Source of the DNA: Pseudomonas sp.
Lineage (GTDB): Bacteria > Pseudomonadota > Gammaproteobacteria > Pseudomonadales > Pseudomonadaceae
Length of the DNA: 56,232 nt
Direction of reading: 5' to 3'
NCBI RefSeq assembly: GCF_028293835.1
Contig: NZ_JAQGNX010000044.1
Span: 1 to 56,232 of the forward strand
Position 1 is the stretch's first letter. Each line of letters opens with the position of its first letter. This document shows, one piece after another, positions 35,031-44,656 of the stretch. The translations under genes were made by a program, and so were the position numbers. The notes under the pieces were generated by a model that did no database searches, had not been told where the DNA came from, and saw nothing but the letters and a program-made list of their open reading frames with translations.

Positions 35031-35825
35031 ATGAACACCTTTCGCACCGACAAACCTTTCGTTCTGGCCGGTCGTACGTTCCAGTCGCGCCTGTTGGTCG
35101 GCACTGGCAAATACCCGGATATGGAATCAACCCGTCTGGCGATTGAAGCCTCGGGCGCTGAAATTGTAACGGTCGCCGTTCGCCGCACGAACCTCGGGCA
35201 AAACCCGGGCGAGCCGAATCTGCTGGATATCCTGCCGCCGGATCGCTACACCATTTTGCCAAACACCGCAGGCTGCTACGACGCCACCGAAGCCGTGCGC
35301 ACCTGCCGCCTGGCCCGTGAACTGCTCGACGGCAAGAATCTGGTGAAACTGGAAGTATTGGCTGACGAGAAAACCTTGTTCCCGAACGTGATCGAAACGC
35401 TTAAAGCCGCCGAAATTCTGGTCAAGGACGGTTTCGACGTGATGGTGTACACCAGCGACGACCCGATCATTGCCCGTCAATTGGCAGAAATCGGGTGCAT
35501 CGCGGTGATGCCACTCGCGGGCTTGATCGGCACCGGGCTGGGTATCTGCAACCCGTATAACCTGCAAATCATCCTCGAAGAAGCCAAAGTGCCTGTTCTG
35601 GTTGATGCCGGTGTCGGTACCGCCTCCGATGCCACGATTGCCATGGAGCTGGGCTGTGAAGCGGTGCTGATGAACTCGGCCATCGCCCACGCGCAAAACC
35701 CGGTGATGATGGCGCAAGCCATGAAGCACGCAATTGTTGCTGGACGTCTGGCGTACCTCGCCGGCCGTATGCCGAAAAAACTCTATGCCAGCGCTTCCTC
35801 GCCGCTGGATGGCCTGATCAAGTAA
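35031..35825 (+). CDS. thiG: Thiazole synthase ThiG
   Basis: 264 residues. The Schiff-base lysine is K106 in NLVKLEVL; other conserved parts are [30 protein letters not shown] and [15 protein letters not shown]. With ThiS-thiocarboxylate, dehydroglycine and deoxyxylulose phosphate it makes the thiazole phosphate of thiamine. GAGGA precedes ATG 35031. trmB begins 9 bp after its stop. Confidence 0.98.
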   Translation: MNTFRTDKPFVLAGRTFQSRLLVGTGKYPDMESTRLAIEASGAEIVTVAVRRTNLGQNPGEPNLLDILPPDRYTILPNTAGCYDATEAVRTCRLARELLDGKNLVKLEVLADEKTLFPNVIETLKAAEILVKDGFDVMVYTSDDPIIARQLAEIGCIAVMPLAGLIGTGLGICNPYNLQIILEEAKVPVLVDAGVGTASDATIAMELGCEAVLMNSAIAHAQNPVMMAQAMKHAIVAGRLAYLAGRMPKKLYASASSPLDGLIK

Positions 35826-35834
35826 GAGCCCTTG

Positions 35835-36560
35835 ATGACGAAAATCTTAGAAGCAGCACCGATCCCGGAAGAAGGCGAAGAGCGCCAGCACCGCCGCATC
35901 AAGAGTTTCGTGATGCGCGCCGGACGTATGACCGAAGGCCAGCAACGCGGCCTCGATCAAGGTCGTCCGCTGTTCGTTTTACCGTTGGTCGATGCGCCCG
36001 TGGATTTCGATCAGGTGTTTGGCCGCTCTGAGCCGCGCACTCTGGAAATCGGCTTCGGCATGGGCCATTCGTTGCTGGAAATGGCAGCAGCCTCGCCCGA
36101 GCACGATTTTATCGGTGTCGAAGTGCATCACCCGGGCGTTGGCGCGCTGCTTAACGGCGTCCTTACTCAAGGCCTGACCAACGTGCGGGTCTACGAGTGC
36201 GATGCGATCGAAGTGCTCAACCGCTGCATCGCCGACAACAGCCTCGACCGCTTGATGCTGTTCTTTCCGGATCCATGGCACAAAAGCCGCCACCACAAAC
36301 GTCGCATCGTTCAGCCAGAATTTGCTGAACTGGTACGCAGTAAGTTGAAGGTCGGCGGGATTTTGCACATGGCCACCGATTGGGAACCGTATGCCGAGTA
36401 CATGCTGGAAGTGATGAACGTTGCGCCAGGTTATAAAAACCAGGCCGAAGACGCTAAATGCGTGCCACGTCCGGCTGAGCGTCCTGTCACCAAGTTCGAA
36501 CGCCGGGGCGAAAAACTGGGGCATGGAGTTTGGGATTTGAAGTTCGAGAAGCTGGCTTAA
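35835..36560 (+). CDS. trmB: tRNA (guanine-46 N7)-methyltransferase
   Basis: 241 residues from ATG 35835; a TTG one codon earlier is a less likely start. The SAM motif [35 protein letters not shown] and [19 protein letters not shown] at the end are typical of TrmB. The enzyme adds 7-methyl to G46 of many tRNAs. It sits 9 bp after thiG and is probably part of the thiS-thiG-trmB transcript. Confidence 0.97.
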   Translation: MTKILEAAPIPEEGEERQHRRIKSFVMRAGRMTEGQQRGLDQGRPLFVLPLVDAPVDFDQVFGRSEPRTLEIGFGMGHSLLEMAAASPEHDFIGVEVHHPGVGALLNGVLTQGLTNVRVYECDAIEVLNRCIADNSLDRLMLFFPDPWHKSRHHKRRIVQPEFAELVRSKLKVGGILHMATDWEPYAEYMLEVMNVAPGYKNQAEDAKCVPRPAERPVTKFERRGEKLGHGVWDLKFEKLA

Positions 36561-36575
36561 GTAACGACTACCTCA

Positions 36576-36656
36576 CCTGTAGGCGCCAACTTGTTGGCGA
36601 AGGGCCTGATGCGGTAAGCAGGTCTGACGCCTCGCCAACAAGTTGGCTCCTACAGG
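36576..36656. repeat. REP/REPIN-like inverted repeat 9
   Basis: Left arm cctgtaggcgccaacttgtt (36576 onward) and right arm aacaagttggctcctacagg (36637-36656) flank about 30 bases containing gcggtaagcaggtctgacgc. It lies between the convergent ends of trmB and the DUF3392 gene. Confidence 0.88.
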
Positions 36657-36673
36657 TCTTTTGGTCATCAAAT

Positions 36674-36997
36674 TCAGCGGCGATCTGCAATAACCCCAAT
36701 CAACACCAGCACCACCAACAATACCGGCGCCAGGCTGTAGTTGTTGAACTGGCTCAGGCCACGGATCACCCAGGGTGTGGCGTAGATAAGCGCCGCGCCG
36801 CTGCCGATGGTGCACAACAAGGCCATTACCGGTACGCGCAACGCGCCCGCCAGGCTGCTGATGCGCCCTTCGATCCAGCCTTTGATGTCCGCACCGAATA
36901 GCACCAGCAAACAACCGACCAGCGCCAACGAAATTTCCGAAAGATTACTGCGGCTCCAACGGGAAACGGTGGCGAGCAGGTCGAGTACAAGATCCAT
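36674..36997 (-). CDS. DUF3392 membrane protein
   Basis: 107 residues, ATG 36997 with AAGGA upstream. Three hydrophobic segments (about 21-36, 52-72 and 87-105) with a central conserved ADIKGWIEGR. The DUF3392 family has no known role. It is 11 bp after hemW and probably the last gene of the DUF4426-rdgB-hemW operon. Confidence 0.85.
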   Translation of the reverse strand: MDLVLDLLATVSRWSRSNLSEISLALVGCLLVLFGADIKGWIEGRISSLAGALRVPVMALLCTIGSGAALIYATPWVIRGLSQFNNYSLAPVLLVVLVLIGVIADRR

Positions 36998-37007
36998 GCA
37001 AAAGTCC

Positions 37008-38222
37008 TTAAATCAAAAAGTAGTGCAGCAAGTCATTCAGGAACAACTGGCCTTGGGGGCTGGCAACCAGCCGCGTTGGATTTGTGTCCATAAGGCCACG
37101 CTGTTCGGCCTGTTTCCGGGCGCTGGCCAGCGTGTCGAGGCTTAGACCGGTGCGCTGGGGAAATAGCTCGGCGGCGACGCCATCTGTCAGGCGCAAAGCG
37201 TTCATCAAAAAGTCGAAAGGCATTTCTTCGAGGCTGACCAGCTTCTCACCGGCTTTAAAGGCTTTGTCCGGGTTCAGGTAATCCTTGGGCAGCCGCGTCT
37301 TCCAGGTGCGTACGATGCGTCCGTCCGGGTGGCTGAGTTTGCCGTGGGCACCGGCGCCGATGCCGATAAAATCACCGAAGCTCCAATAATTCAGGTTATG
37401 CCGCGCGGGCCTGCCGGGTTGGGCATAGGCCGACACTTCATACTGTGCATAACCGTGTTCGGCCAGTAGCGTTTGCCCGGCTTCTTGAATATCCCAGAGA
37501 ATGTCGTCTTCCGGCAGGGTCGGCGGCTGATTCCAGAACACGGTGTTCGGTTCAAGGGTCAGTTGATACCAAGACAAATGCGTCGGCGCCAAGGCGATGG
37601 CTTGGCGCAAATCACCCAGCGCGTCATCCTGGGATTGATCTGGCAGGCCATGCATCAGGTCCAGGTTGAAGTTATCGAACCCGGCCTGACGCGCCATATC
37701 AGCAGCACGAATGGCTTCGTCGCCGTTATGAATGCGTCCCAGCGCCTTGAGCTTCTCTTCCTGAAAACTCTGAATGCCAATCGACAGCCGATTGATGCCC
37801 AAACCGCGATAGGCGCTGAATTTGGCTTGCTCAAAGGTGCCGGGGTTCGCTTCCAGGGTAATTTCGATGTCGCTGGCGAACCGGATGCGTTGCTCAACGC
37901 CTTTGAGCAGACGGCCCAGCGCGTCGGCACTGAACAGGCTCGGCGTGCCGCCGCCAAAAAAGATCGAACTCAGCTCCCGGCCATGAACGTGCGCCAGGTC
38001 CTGATCGAGGTCCGCCAGCAACGCATCAACGTATGCTTGCTCGGGCAATACCGGGCTGGCGGTGTGGGAGTTGAAATCGCAATAGGGGCATTTGCGCACG
38101 CACCAGGGAATATGGACGTACAGCGCCAACGGTGGCAGGTGCGGCAGAGCAATTCGAGGCGCTTGCGACGAAAAACCAGCCTCGCCCAAAAATAGCGGCT
38201 GTGCGGGCGAATCCTGAGTCAT
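37008..38222 (-). CDS. hemW: HemW, radical SAM heme chaperone (formerly HemN-like)
   Basis: 404 residues from ATG 38222, which overlaps the rdgB stop by ATGA. The radical SAM cluster is C41-V-R-K-C45-P-Y-C48. The HemW-specific [20 protein letters not shown] is present and the Cys of the true HemN N-terminus is absent, so this is the heme-trafficking protein rather than coproporphyrinogen dehydrogenase. It inserts heme into respiratory enzymes. Older annotations call it HemN. Confidence 0.94.
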   Translation of the reverse strand: MTQDSPAQPLFLGEAGFSSQAPRIALPHLPPLALYVHIPWCVRKCPYCDFNSHTASPVLPEQAYVDALLADLDQDLAHVHGRELSSIFFGGGTPSLFSADALGRLLKGVEQRIRFASDIEITLEANPGTFEQAKFSAYRGLGINRLSIGIQSFQEEKLKALGRIHNGDEAIRAADMARQAGFDNFNLDLMHGLPDQSQDDALGDLRQAIALAPTHLSWYQLTLEPNTVFWNQPPTLPEDDILWDIQEAGQTLLAEHGYAQYEVSAYAQPGRPARHNLNYWSFGDFIGIGAGAHGKLSHPDGRIVRTWKTRLPKDYLNPDKAFKAGEKLVSLEEMPFDFLMNALRLTDGVAAELFPQRTGLSLDTLASARKQAEQRGLMDTNPTRLVASPQGQLFLNDLLHYFLI

Positions 38223-38815
38223 TGCAAACCCAGGCGTTGACGCAACAGCACCATGGCGCGGGCGCGGTGGCTGAGTTGGTTCTTTTCGGCAGGGCTTAGT
38301 TCTGAGCTGGAGCAATCGCGCTCCGGGACCCAGAACAGCGGGTCATAGCCGAAACCGTGTTCACCGCTAGCGACGGTCAGGATGCGTCCGTGCCACAAGC
38401 CTTCGCACAAGATCGGCAACGGGTCATCAGCATGCCGAACCAGCGCCAAGACGCAAACGAACTGCGCACCGCGCTGCTCATGAGGCACGTCTTTGAGCAC
38501 CTCTAGCAGCTTGGCGTTATTGGCTGCATCGCCTTTGCCATCGGCATAGCGGGCCGAATAGATACCCGGTGCGCCGCCGAGAAAGTCCACGGCCAGGCCA
38601 GAGTCATCGGCCAGCGCCGGAAGCCCGGAAATCCGCGCCGCATTACGGGCTTTGAGAATCGCGTTCTCGACGAATGACAGGCCGGTCTCTTCCGGCTCCA
38701 CATCACTGAATTCGCCGATGGAGCGCAGCTGCACGGAGCCACCCAGCATCGCTTGGAGTTCTTTGAGTTTGCCGGCGTTATGGCTGGCCAATACGAGTTG
38801 CGTGAAATTCATCAT
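38219..38815 (-). CDS. rdgB: XTP/dITP pyrophosphatase (non-canonical purine NTPase)
   Basis: 198 residues. Signatures: [18 protein letters not shown], the substrate pocket [35 protein letters not shown] and GFGYDPLFW. It hydrolyses dITP, XTP and ITP to keep deaminated bases out of DNA. The ATG (38815) overlaps the DUF4426 stop; a second ATG follows it directly. It overlaps hemW by four bases. Confidence 0.97.
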   Translation of the reverse strand: MMNFTQLVLASHNAGKLKELQAMLGGSVQLRSIGEFSDVEPEETGLSFVENAILKARNAARISGLPALADDSGLAVDFLGGAPGIYSARYADGKGDAANNAKLLEVLKDVPHEQRGAQFVCVLALVRHADDPLPILCEGLWHGRILTVASGEHGFGYDPLFWVPERDCSSSELSPAEKNQLSHRARAMVLLRQRLGLQ

Positions 38816-39246
38816 TCGCCTGGGAAAAGTTCCTGGTCAAAGCTGAAGCTGTTGGCGTCGTCGCCTGCTTTGACATTGATGTCGAAGGTCAGGGTTTCTT
38901 GCTGTTCAATGGGGAACTGCGCAATGTAGTCCATCGCACCCTGGTCAGCGATCTGTTTGAAAACCAGGGGGAGTTTGCGCCCCGTCAGGTCTTTGACCGT
39001 GCCGGTGATATTGGCTACCGCCGGTTTCCCTGCTTTGAGTGCAACAATAATCAACACGCCCTGGTTTTTACTGCGGATCAACCCCGCCGCAGAGGCGATT
39101 TCAGGCTGTAAATAGCTTGAACTGATCGCACTGTAATGCACGGTCGTGTCCCCGAACACTTCCTGGCGATCGGGTTTGGCGTAATCGGCGGCAAAGGCCG
39201 GTATAGCGAGGCAGAAGGCGCAGAGAAACAGAGCTAAGCGGCGCAT
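38812..39246 (-). CDS. DUF4426 periplasmic protein
   Basis: 144 residues with a signal peptide ([19 protein letters not shown], cleavage near residue 20). The remainder is a beta-rich domain with [16 protein letters not shown] and ends [11 protein letters not shown]. The family (DUF4426) is uncharacterised. It is the first gene of the rdgB-hemW-DUF3392 series, following metW by a 127-bp gap that contains a repeat. Confidence 0.85.
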   Translation of the reverse strand: MRRLALFLCAFCLAIPAFAADYAKPDRQEVFGDTTVHYSAISSSYLQPEIASAAGLIRSKNQGVLIIVALKAGKPAVANITGTVKDLTGRKLPLVFKQIADQGAMDYIAQFPIEQQETLTFDINVKAGDDANSFSFDQELFPGE

Positions 39247-39274
39247 GTATATTCTCCTTGTTATGGATGATCCC

Positions 39275-39357
39275 TGGAGCTGCCGAGGTTACGAAGGCTG
39301 CGATTGCGGTGTGTCAGGTAAATCGCATCGCGGCCTTCGTGCCTCGGCAGCTCCTAC
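39275..39357. repeat. REPIN-like inverted repeat 10 (second family)
   Basis: Left arm ggagctgccgaggttacgaa (39276 onward) with ggctgcga, and right arm tcgcggccttcgtgcctcgg with cagctccta (39329-39357), are near inverse copies around about 25 bases. The GCTGCCGAAGGCTGCGA type core differs from the first family and recurs at 56014-56111. It lies between metW and the DUF4426 gene. Confidence 0.8.
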
Positions 39358-39373
39358 GGTTGGGTGTTCCCAG

Positions 39374-39994
39374 TTAAATCGCGATCTGGTGATCTTCAAA
39401 GCCAGGACTGCTGACCCGATAGATCCCGATCTCACCTAACAGGTTAGGCCAAAGCTTGCTGGCCCAACCGTGACGATGGTGCTGATCGACGGCTAACCGG
39501 TCAATGACCTGTGCGTCACGGCCCCGGCACAGCGCTTCGAAGTCTTCGAAGGTGCAGAAGTGAATGTTAGGCGTGTTGTACCAGGTGTACGGCAGAAAAT
39601 CCGAAACCGGCATCCGACCCTTGCTCGCCAAGTACCAACGGCAACGCCAATGACCGAAATTGGGGAACGTAATGATGCACTGACGACCGACGCGCAGCAT
39701 CTCGTCGAGTATCCGGTCCGGGTAACTCACGGCTTGCAATGCCTGGGTCATAACGACAATGTCAAAACTGTTGCTGGCAAAATTACCGAGGCCTTTGTCC
39801 AGGTCTTGTTCGATGACATTCACGCCTTTGGCCACACAACGGGCAATATTGTCCGCGTCGTTTTCCAGGCCGTAGCCAGTGACTTGCTTGTTATCGCGCA
39901 GCCACGCCAGCAGCTCGCCGTCGCCGCAGCCGAGGTCGAGCACCCGGCTACCGGCAGGGATCCAGTCTTGGATAATTTCCAGGTCGGCTCTCAT
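39374..39994 (-). CDS. metW: MetW, methionine biosynthesis partner of MetX
   Basis: 206 residues from ATG 39994 (MRADLEIIQDWIPAGSRVLDLGCGDGELLAWL), with a GAGGA site. It has a methyltransferase-like Rossmann domain (LDLGCGDGE). In pseudomonads MetW is needed together with MetX for homoserine succinylation. It begins 7 bp after metX and belongs to the same transcript. Confidence 0.95.
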   Translation of the reverse strand: MRADLEIIQDWIPAGSRVLDLGCGDGELLAWLRDNKQVTGYGLENDADNIARCVAKGVNVIEQDLDKGLGNFASNSFDIVVMTQALQAVSYPDRILDEMLRVGRQCIITFPNFGHWRCRWYLASKGRMPVSDFLPYTWYNTPNIHFCTFEDFEALCRGRDAQVIDRLAVDQHHRHGWASKLWPNLLGEIGIYRVSSPGFEDHQIAI

Positions 39995-40001
39995 GGTGTC
40001 C

Positions 40002-41141
40002 TCAGAGTGCAATTCGGTTCATGTAGCTGGTGAAGGCCTGCAAGTAACGCGGGATCGGAATCAGAAAGGCGTCATGGCCTTGGGGCGCATCGATCTCCAG
40101 GTAGCAGACGTTCTTTTTCGCTGCCATCAGCGCATCCACCAGCTCCCGGGAACGGGCCGGGGAGAAGCGCCAGTCGGTGGTGAAGGAAATCACGCAGAAG
40201 TCGGCCTTGGCTCCGGCAAGCGTCAGCGCCAGGTTATCGCCGTGATTGGCAGCGGGGTCGAAGTAGTCCAGCGCCTTGGTCATCAGCAGGTAGGTATTGG
40301 CGTCGAAGCGACCGGAGAATTCTTCGCCCTGGTAGCGCAAGTAACTCTCAACCTGAAACTCTACGCTGTGGAAATCGTAGTTAAGCTTTTCGCTTTTCAG
40401 GCCACGGCCGAATTTCTCGCCCATGGAGTCGTCGGACAAATAAGTGATGTGTCCGACCATGCGCGCCAGCATCAGCCCGCGTTTGGGAATAACCCCGTGT
40501 TCCTGGAAGTAGCCGCCATGGAAATCCGGGTCGGACAAAATCGCCTGCCGCGCCACTTCGTTGAACGCAATGTTTTGCGCGGACAACTTCGGTGCCGACG
40601 CAATTGCCAGGCAGTGACGGATCCGGTCTGGGTAACTGATGGTCCATTGCAATGCCTGCATGCCGCCCAGGCTGCCGCCGACGACTGCGGCCCATTGCAC
40701 GATGCCCAGCAGATCAGCGAGGCGGGCTTGGCTATGGACCCAGTCCTCGACAGTCAACACCGGGAAATCGGCACCGAATGGTTTACCGGTCTCGGGATTG
40801 ATGCTGCTGGGGCCGGTCGAACCGTTACAACCACCAAGGTTGTTCAGGCTGACGACGAAGAACTTGCTGGTGTCGATGGGCTTTGCGGGACCTATGCAGC
40901 TGTCCCACCAACCGGGCTTACGCTCGTCGGCGCTGTGAAAGCCCGCCGCATGGTGGTGCCCGGAAAGCGCGTGACAGACCAGCACGGCGTTGCTGCCAGC
41001 GGCGTTGAGCTGGCCGTAGGTTTCGTAAATCAAGTCGTAGGCGGGCAGTGAACGACCGCAGGCCAAGGCCAGCGGCTCGCTGAAATGCGCCATTTGCGGC
41101 GTGACCAGTCCAACAGAATCGGGGGGAAAGACCGTGGGCAT
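40002..41141 (-). CDS. metX: Homoserine O-acyltransferase MetX (O-succinyltransferase in Pseudomonas)
   Basis: 379 residues of the alpha/beta-hydrolase-type MetX family: oxyanion and nucleophile motif GGSLGGMQ with S157, and the C-terminal H in [10 protein letters not shown]. Most pseudomonad MetX enzymes use succinyl-CoA although the fold is that of acetyltransferases. It acylates homoserine as the first committed step of methionine synthesis. The gene begins a two-gene operon with metW. Confidence 0.96.
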   Translation of the reverse strand: MPTVFPPDSVGLVTPQMAHFSEPLALACGRSLPAYDLIYETYGQLNAAGSNAVLVCHALSGHHHAAGFHSADERKPGWWDSCIGPAKPIDTSKFFVVSLNNLGGCNGSTGPSSINPETGKPFGADFPVLTVEDWVHSQARLADLLGIVQWAAVVGGSLGGMQALQWTISYPDRIRHCLAIASAPKLSAQNIAFNEVARQAILSDPDFHGGYFQEHGVIPKRGLMLARMVGHITYLSDDSMGEKFGRGLKSEKLNYDFHSVEFQVESYLRYQGEEFSGRFDANTYLLMTKALDYFDPAANHGDNLALTLAGAKADFCVISFTTDWRFSPARSRELVDALMAAKKNVCYLEIDAPQGHDAFLIPIPRYLQAFTSYMNRIAL

Positions 41142-41210
41142 CGACCCTGCTCTCGCATAAATGAGGCGTAAGTCTAAAGACCGCTGCCCCTAGCGGCAAG
41201 CAAACACGGT

Positions 41211-41292
41211 CCCTGTAAAAGCCAACGTGTCAGCGAGGACTTAAAGCGGTGTTTCAGCTACACCGCTTCGCGAACAAATTCGCGCCGACAGA
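41211..41292. repeat. REP/REPIN-like inverted repeat 11 (degenerate)
   Basis: Left arm ccctgtaaaagccaacgtgt with cagcgag (41211 onward) and right arm ttcgcgaacaaattcgcgcc with gacag (to 41292). The arms match imperfectly; the middle has the pair ttaaagcggtgtttc / tacaccgct. It lies between yggT and metX. Confidence 0.7.
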
Positions 41293-41325
41293 TGTTTGGC
41301 ATGACGCATTCGGGATGGGTGCGAG

Positions 41326-41916
41326 TCAGATCAAACGCCACAGCACTTGCGGCATTTCTGCATAGGCAGCCAATGCGGGCATCAGGTAGGACTGGATCAC
41401 CTGGATCGCGATAAAAGCGAAGATCGGCGAAATATCCATGCCGCCAAGGTTCGGTACTAATCGGCGAAATGGCGCCAGCACCGGTTCGCTAATCTGGTAG
41501 GCCAGTTCCGCAGCCGGGTTATGACTGCCGGGCGCGACCCAGGAAACGATCACCATGACGATCATCGCTACCCAAAAGATTTTCAGGAACAGTGAGGTGA
41601 CGCCGATGATCGACCAGACCAGCAAGTGCGGGATATCGCCGATAGTGCCGTAAGTTATCGTTAATACCAGAGCCATCAACAACGCCTGGATAATGATCGC
41701 CAGCAGCAATGATGAGGTGTCCAGTCCCAGCACGCTGGGAATTATCCGGCGGATGGGCTTGAGCAGCGGTTGTGTGGCACGCACCGCGAATTGGCAGAGC
41801 GGGTTATAAAAATTGGCCTTGACCAGCTGTAGTACAAAGCGCAGCAAAACAATGGCCAGATAGAGACTGACCAGGGTTTGGATAACGAAAGTCATGGCGC
41901 CAGTAAGTGCATTCAT
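41326..41916 (-). CDS. YggT-family membrane protein
   Basis: 196 residues, with two copies of the YggT domain: each has a helix pair with the motif RFVLQLVKANFYNPL...RATQPLLKPIRRIIP and SWVAPGSHNPAAELAYQISEPVLAPFRRLVPNLGGMDISPIFAFIAIQ. The family is linked to K+ or osmotic tolerance in some bacteria, but the function is not established. It follows proC by 10 bp in the yggS-proC-yggT operon. Confidence 0.94.
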   Translation of the reverse strand: MNALTGAMTFVIQTLVSLYLAIVLLRFVLQLVKANFYNPLCQFAVRATQPLLKPIRRIIPSVLGLDTSSLLLAIIIQALLMALVLTITYGTIGDIPHLLVWSIIGVTSLFLKIFWVAMIVMVIVSWVAPGSHNPAAELAYQISEPVLAPFRRLVPNLGGMDISPIFAFIAIQVIQSYLMPALAAYAEMPQVLWRLI

Positions 41917-41926
41917 ACGTAGTTCC

Positions 41927-42745
41927 TTATTTACCGAGCTGTTCGGCCATCTCTGCCGAACGGTGCGCGGCAGCAGTGAGTGCGGTGTCGACCAGGGCTT
42001 CGAAGCCGCCGGCCTGGAACGCTTTGATTGCAGCCTCTGTGGTGCCGGCTGGCGAGGTCACGCGACGACGCAGCTCTGCCGCATCAACATCGCTGCCCGT
42101 GACCATCAGCGCGGCGCCCAAGGCGGTTTGCCTGGTCAGCTGAACGGCGATGTCACGTGGCAGGCCGAGTTTTTCGGCGGTGGCGGTCATCGCTTCGATC
42201 AGCAGGAAAAAATACGCCGGGCCACTGCCAGAGACAGCGGTGACGGCATCCAGTTGTTTTTCTTCGTCGAGCCACAGCGCGATGCCCACCGCCGAGAGCA
42301 ATTGCTCGGCTTGGGCGCGTTGGTTATTGGAGACTTGGGCGGTGGCGTATAAACCGCTGACACCCTGACGCAACAGCGCTGGGGTGTTCGGCATGCAACG
42401 CACCACGGGGTGGTCGCCCAGCCACCTATTCATGCTGGCGCAAGTAATGCCAGCGGCCACCGACACTACCAACTGATGGGGCTTCAAATTCGGGCGCAGG
42501 GCGATGCACATCGCTTTCATCATTTGCGGTTTGACCGCGATCAGCACCACGTCCGCGCCTTCGATGGCCTCGGCGTTATCGGCGAACAGTTCGATGCCGT
42601 GTTCAGCCGCCACTCTGGCGCGGGTCTCGGCACCCGGATCGCTGGCGCGAATCAGTGCAGCGTCCACACCTTGGGCGCGCAAGCCACCGATCAGGCTGGT
42701 GGCCATGTTGCCGGCGCCGATAAAGGCAATACGAGTCGTGCTCAT
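41927..42745 (-). CDS. proC: Pyrroline-5-carboxylate reductase
   Basis: 272 residues. The N-terminal Rossmann motif is IAFIGAGNMATSLIGGL; VKPQMM and the C-terminal substrate motif DAVTAVSGSGPAYFFLLIEAM...TLLGSA-like are present (here TRQTALGAALM). It reduces pyrroline-5-carboxylate to proline with NAD(P)H. It begins 24 bp after yggS. Confidence 0.97.
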   Translation of the reverse strand: MSTTRIAFIGAGNMATSLIGGLRAQGVDAALIRASDPGAETRARVAAEHGIELFADNAEAIEGADVVLIAVKPQMMKAMCIALRPNLKPHQLVVSVAAGITCASMNRWLGDHPVVRCMPNTPALLRQGVSGLYATAQVSNNQRAQAEQLLSAVGIALWLDEEKQLDAVTAVSGSGPAYFFLLIEAMTATAEKLGLPRDIAVQLTRQTALGAALMVTGSDVDAAELRRRVTSPAGTTEAAIKAFQAGGFEALVDTALTAAAHRSAEMAEQLGK

Positions 42746-42769
42746 GACTGGATTCCTGTTAGCAAAGGG

Positions 42770-43456
42770 TTATGGCTGGCCGTAGTCCCGGGCGCCAAAA
42801 AGGGCTGTGCCGATGCGAACCCAGGTGGCGCCTTGTGCAATGGCGGCCTCCAGGTCGTGGCTCATGCCCATGGAAAGTGTGTCCAGCGGCAGGTTCAAGC
42901 TGTGTTGCAGACTGCTGACGGCAGCAAACGCGGCGTTTTGTGCAGCGCTGTCGTCGGTGGGTTCGGGAATGGCCATCAAGCCACGCAGCTTCAAACGCGG
43001 CAGAAGACTGATCGCCGCAGCCAGCGCAGGTAAGTCTTCCGGGGTGCAGCCAGACTTGCTGGCTTCACCGCTGACATTGATTTGAATGCAGATGTTAAGC
43101 GCAGGCAATTCGGCGGGGCGTTGCTCAGATAGCCGTTGTGCAATTTTCAAACGATCCACGGAATGCACCCAAGCGAAGTGTTCGGCAATAGCACGAGTCT
43201 TGTTCGATTGAATGGGGCCGATGAAATGCCAACACAAGGGCAGGTCCGCTAATTCAAGCTGCTTGCTCAAGGCTTCTTGCAGGTAATTCTCGCCAAAATC
43301 GTGCAGGCCAGCGGCATATGCTTCGCGCAGTGCGGCGGCCGGTTTGGTCTTGCTTACGGCCAATAGGCCGATGGTGCTCGGATCCCGTTGCGCCACAAGG
43401 GCGGCGGCGCGAATTCGCTCATCAACTTGGGAAACGTTGTCTGCTATCGTGGACAT
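42770..43456 (-). CDS. yggS: YggS-family pyridoxal phosphate homeostasis protein
   Basis: 228 residues from ATG 43456 (MSTIADNVSQVDERI). PLP is bound by K36 in LLAVSKTKPA, the same position as in E. coli YggS; HFIGPIQSNKTR and GMSHDLEAAIAQGATWVRIGTALFG are the other conserved parts. The protein controls PLP balance and branched-chain amino acid pools; it has no known enzyme activity. It starts 54 bp from the divergent pilT gene. Confidence 0.96.
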   Translation of the reverse strand: MSTIADNVSQVDERIRAAALVAQRDPSTIGLLAVSKTKPAAALREAYAAGLHDFGENYLQEALSKQLELADLPLCWHFIGPIQSNKTRAIAEHFAWVHSVDRLKIAQRLSEQRPAELPALNICIQINVSGEASKSGCTPEDLPALAAAISLLPRLKLRGLMAIPEPTDDSAAQNAAFAAVSSLQHSLNLPLDTLSMGMSHDLEAAIAQGATWVRIGTALFGARDYGQP

Positions 43457-43510
43457 GATTTGCGCCAGCAGGGCTAAAGTCTGCGGCATTCTATGTGATT
43501 GGGGAGCTCT

Positions 43511-44545
43511 ATGGATATTACCGAGCTGCTGGCCTTCAGTGCCAAGCAAGGCGCATCAGATTTGCACCTATCCGCCGGCCTGCCACCGATGATTCGGGTC
43601 GACGGTGATGTGCGGCGTATCAATCTGCCAGCGCTGGACCAGAAACAGGTCCAAGGGCTGGTCTACGACATCATGAACGACAAGCAGCGCAAGGATTTCG
43701 AAGAGTTTCTGGAGACGGATTTTTCCTTCGATGTACCTGGCGTAGCGCGCTTCCGGGTCAACGCCTTTAACCATAATCGCGGTGCCGGTGCGGTGTTTCG
43801 GACCATTCCGTCGAAGGTCCTGACCATGGACGATCTCGGCATGGGAGAAGTGTTTCGCAAGATTACCGACGTGCCCCGCGGGCTGGTGTTAGTAACGGGA
43901 CCGACGGGTTCCGGCAAGTCCACCACCCTTGCGGCGATGATCGATTACCTGAACAGCACCAAGCACCACCATATCCTGACGATTGAAGACCCCATCGAAT
44001 TCGTTCACGAATCGAAGAAATGCCTGGTCAGCCAGCGAGAAGTGCACCGCGACACGCTGGGTTTTGCCGAGGCATTGCGTTCGGCGTTGCGGGAAGACCC
44101 GGACGTCATCCTTGTGGGCGAAATGCGCGACCTTGAAACCATTCGCCTGGCGTTGACCGCCGCTGAAACCGGTCACTTGGTCTTCGGCACGCTGCACACC
44201 ACCTCGGCGGCGAAAACCATCGACCGGGTGGTCGACGTGTTCCCGGCGCAAGAAAAGTCCATGGTGCGTTCGATGCTGTCTGAGTCGCTGCAAGCAGTGA
44301 TTTCCCAGACGCTGCTGAAAAAAGTCGGCGGCGGGCGGGTGGCGGCTCACGAAATCATGATCGGCACGGCAGCGATTCGTAACCTGATCCGCGAAGACAA
44401 AGTGGCGCAGATGTACTCGTCGATCCAGACCGGCGGTTCGCTTGGCATGCAAACGCTGGATATGTGCCTCAAGGACTTAGTGAACAAAGGCTTGGTCACC
44501 CGGGAAAGCGCGCGAGAAAAGGCCAAGACCCCGGACAATTTCTAG
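43511..44545 (+). CDS. pilT: Type IV pilus retraction ATPase PilT
   Basis: 344 residues from ATG 43511, with a GGGGAG site. Walker A GPTGSGKST (130-138), the Asp box EDPIEF, Walker B LVGEMRDLETI, the His box GHLVFGTLHTTSA and the AIRNLIRED motif near the end, which are required for retraction. It powers pilus depolymerisation and twitching. pilU, normally next in line in P. aeruginosa, is missing: the next gene is an opposing peptidase. It shares a short divergent control region with yggS. Confidence 0.98.
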   Translation: MDITELLAFSAKQGASDLHLSAGLPPMIRVDGDVRRINLPALDQKQVQGLVYDIMNDKQRKDFEEFLETDFSFDVPGVARFRVNAFNHNRGAGAVFRTIPSKVLTMDDLGMGEVFRKITDVPRGLVLVTGPTGSGKSTTLAAMIDYLNSTKHHHILTIEDPIEFVHESKKCLVSQREVHRDTLGFAEALRSALREDPDVILVGEMRDLETIRLALTAAETGHLVFGTLHTTSAAKTIDRVVDVFPAQEKSMVRSMLSESLQAVISQTLLKKVGGGRVAAHEIMIGTAAIRNLIREDKVAQMYSSIQTGGSLGMQTLDMCLKDLVNKGLVTRESAREKAKTPDNF

Positions 44546-44606
44546 TCGTTTCGAGCGAGGTCTTATGCTGGGCGCGACATTGGGGGTTTAAGCGGGGAAA
44601 ATCGAT

Positions 44607-44628
44607 GCGCCGAAGGAGCCCTCGGCGC
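44607..44628. terminator. Hairpin after pilT
   Basis: GCGCCGA (44607-44613) and TCGGCGC (44622-44628) form a 7-bp stem with loop aggagccc, followed by tttg. It lies between the convergent pilT and peptidase genes and may stop both. Confidence 0.5.
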
Positions 44629-44656
44629 TTTGACGCTGCACGGTGCAGCGACACAC

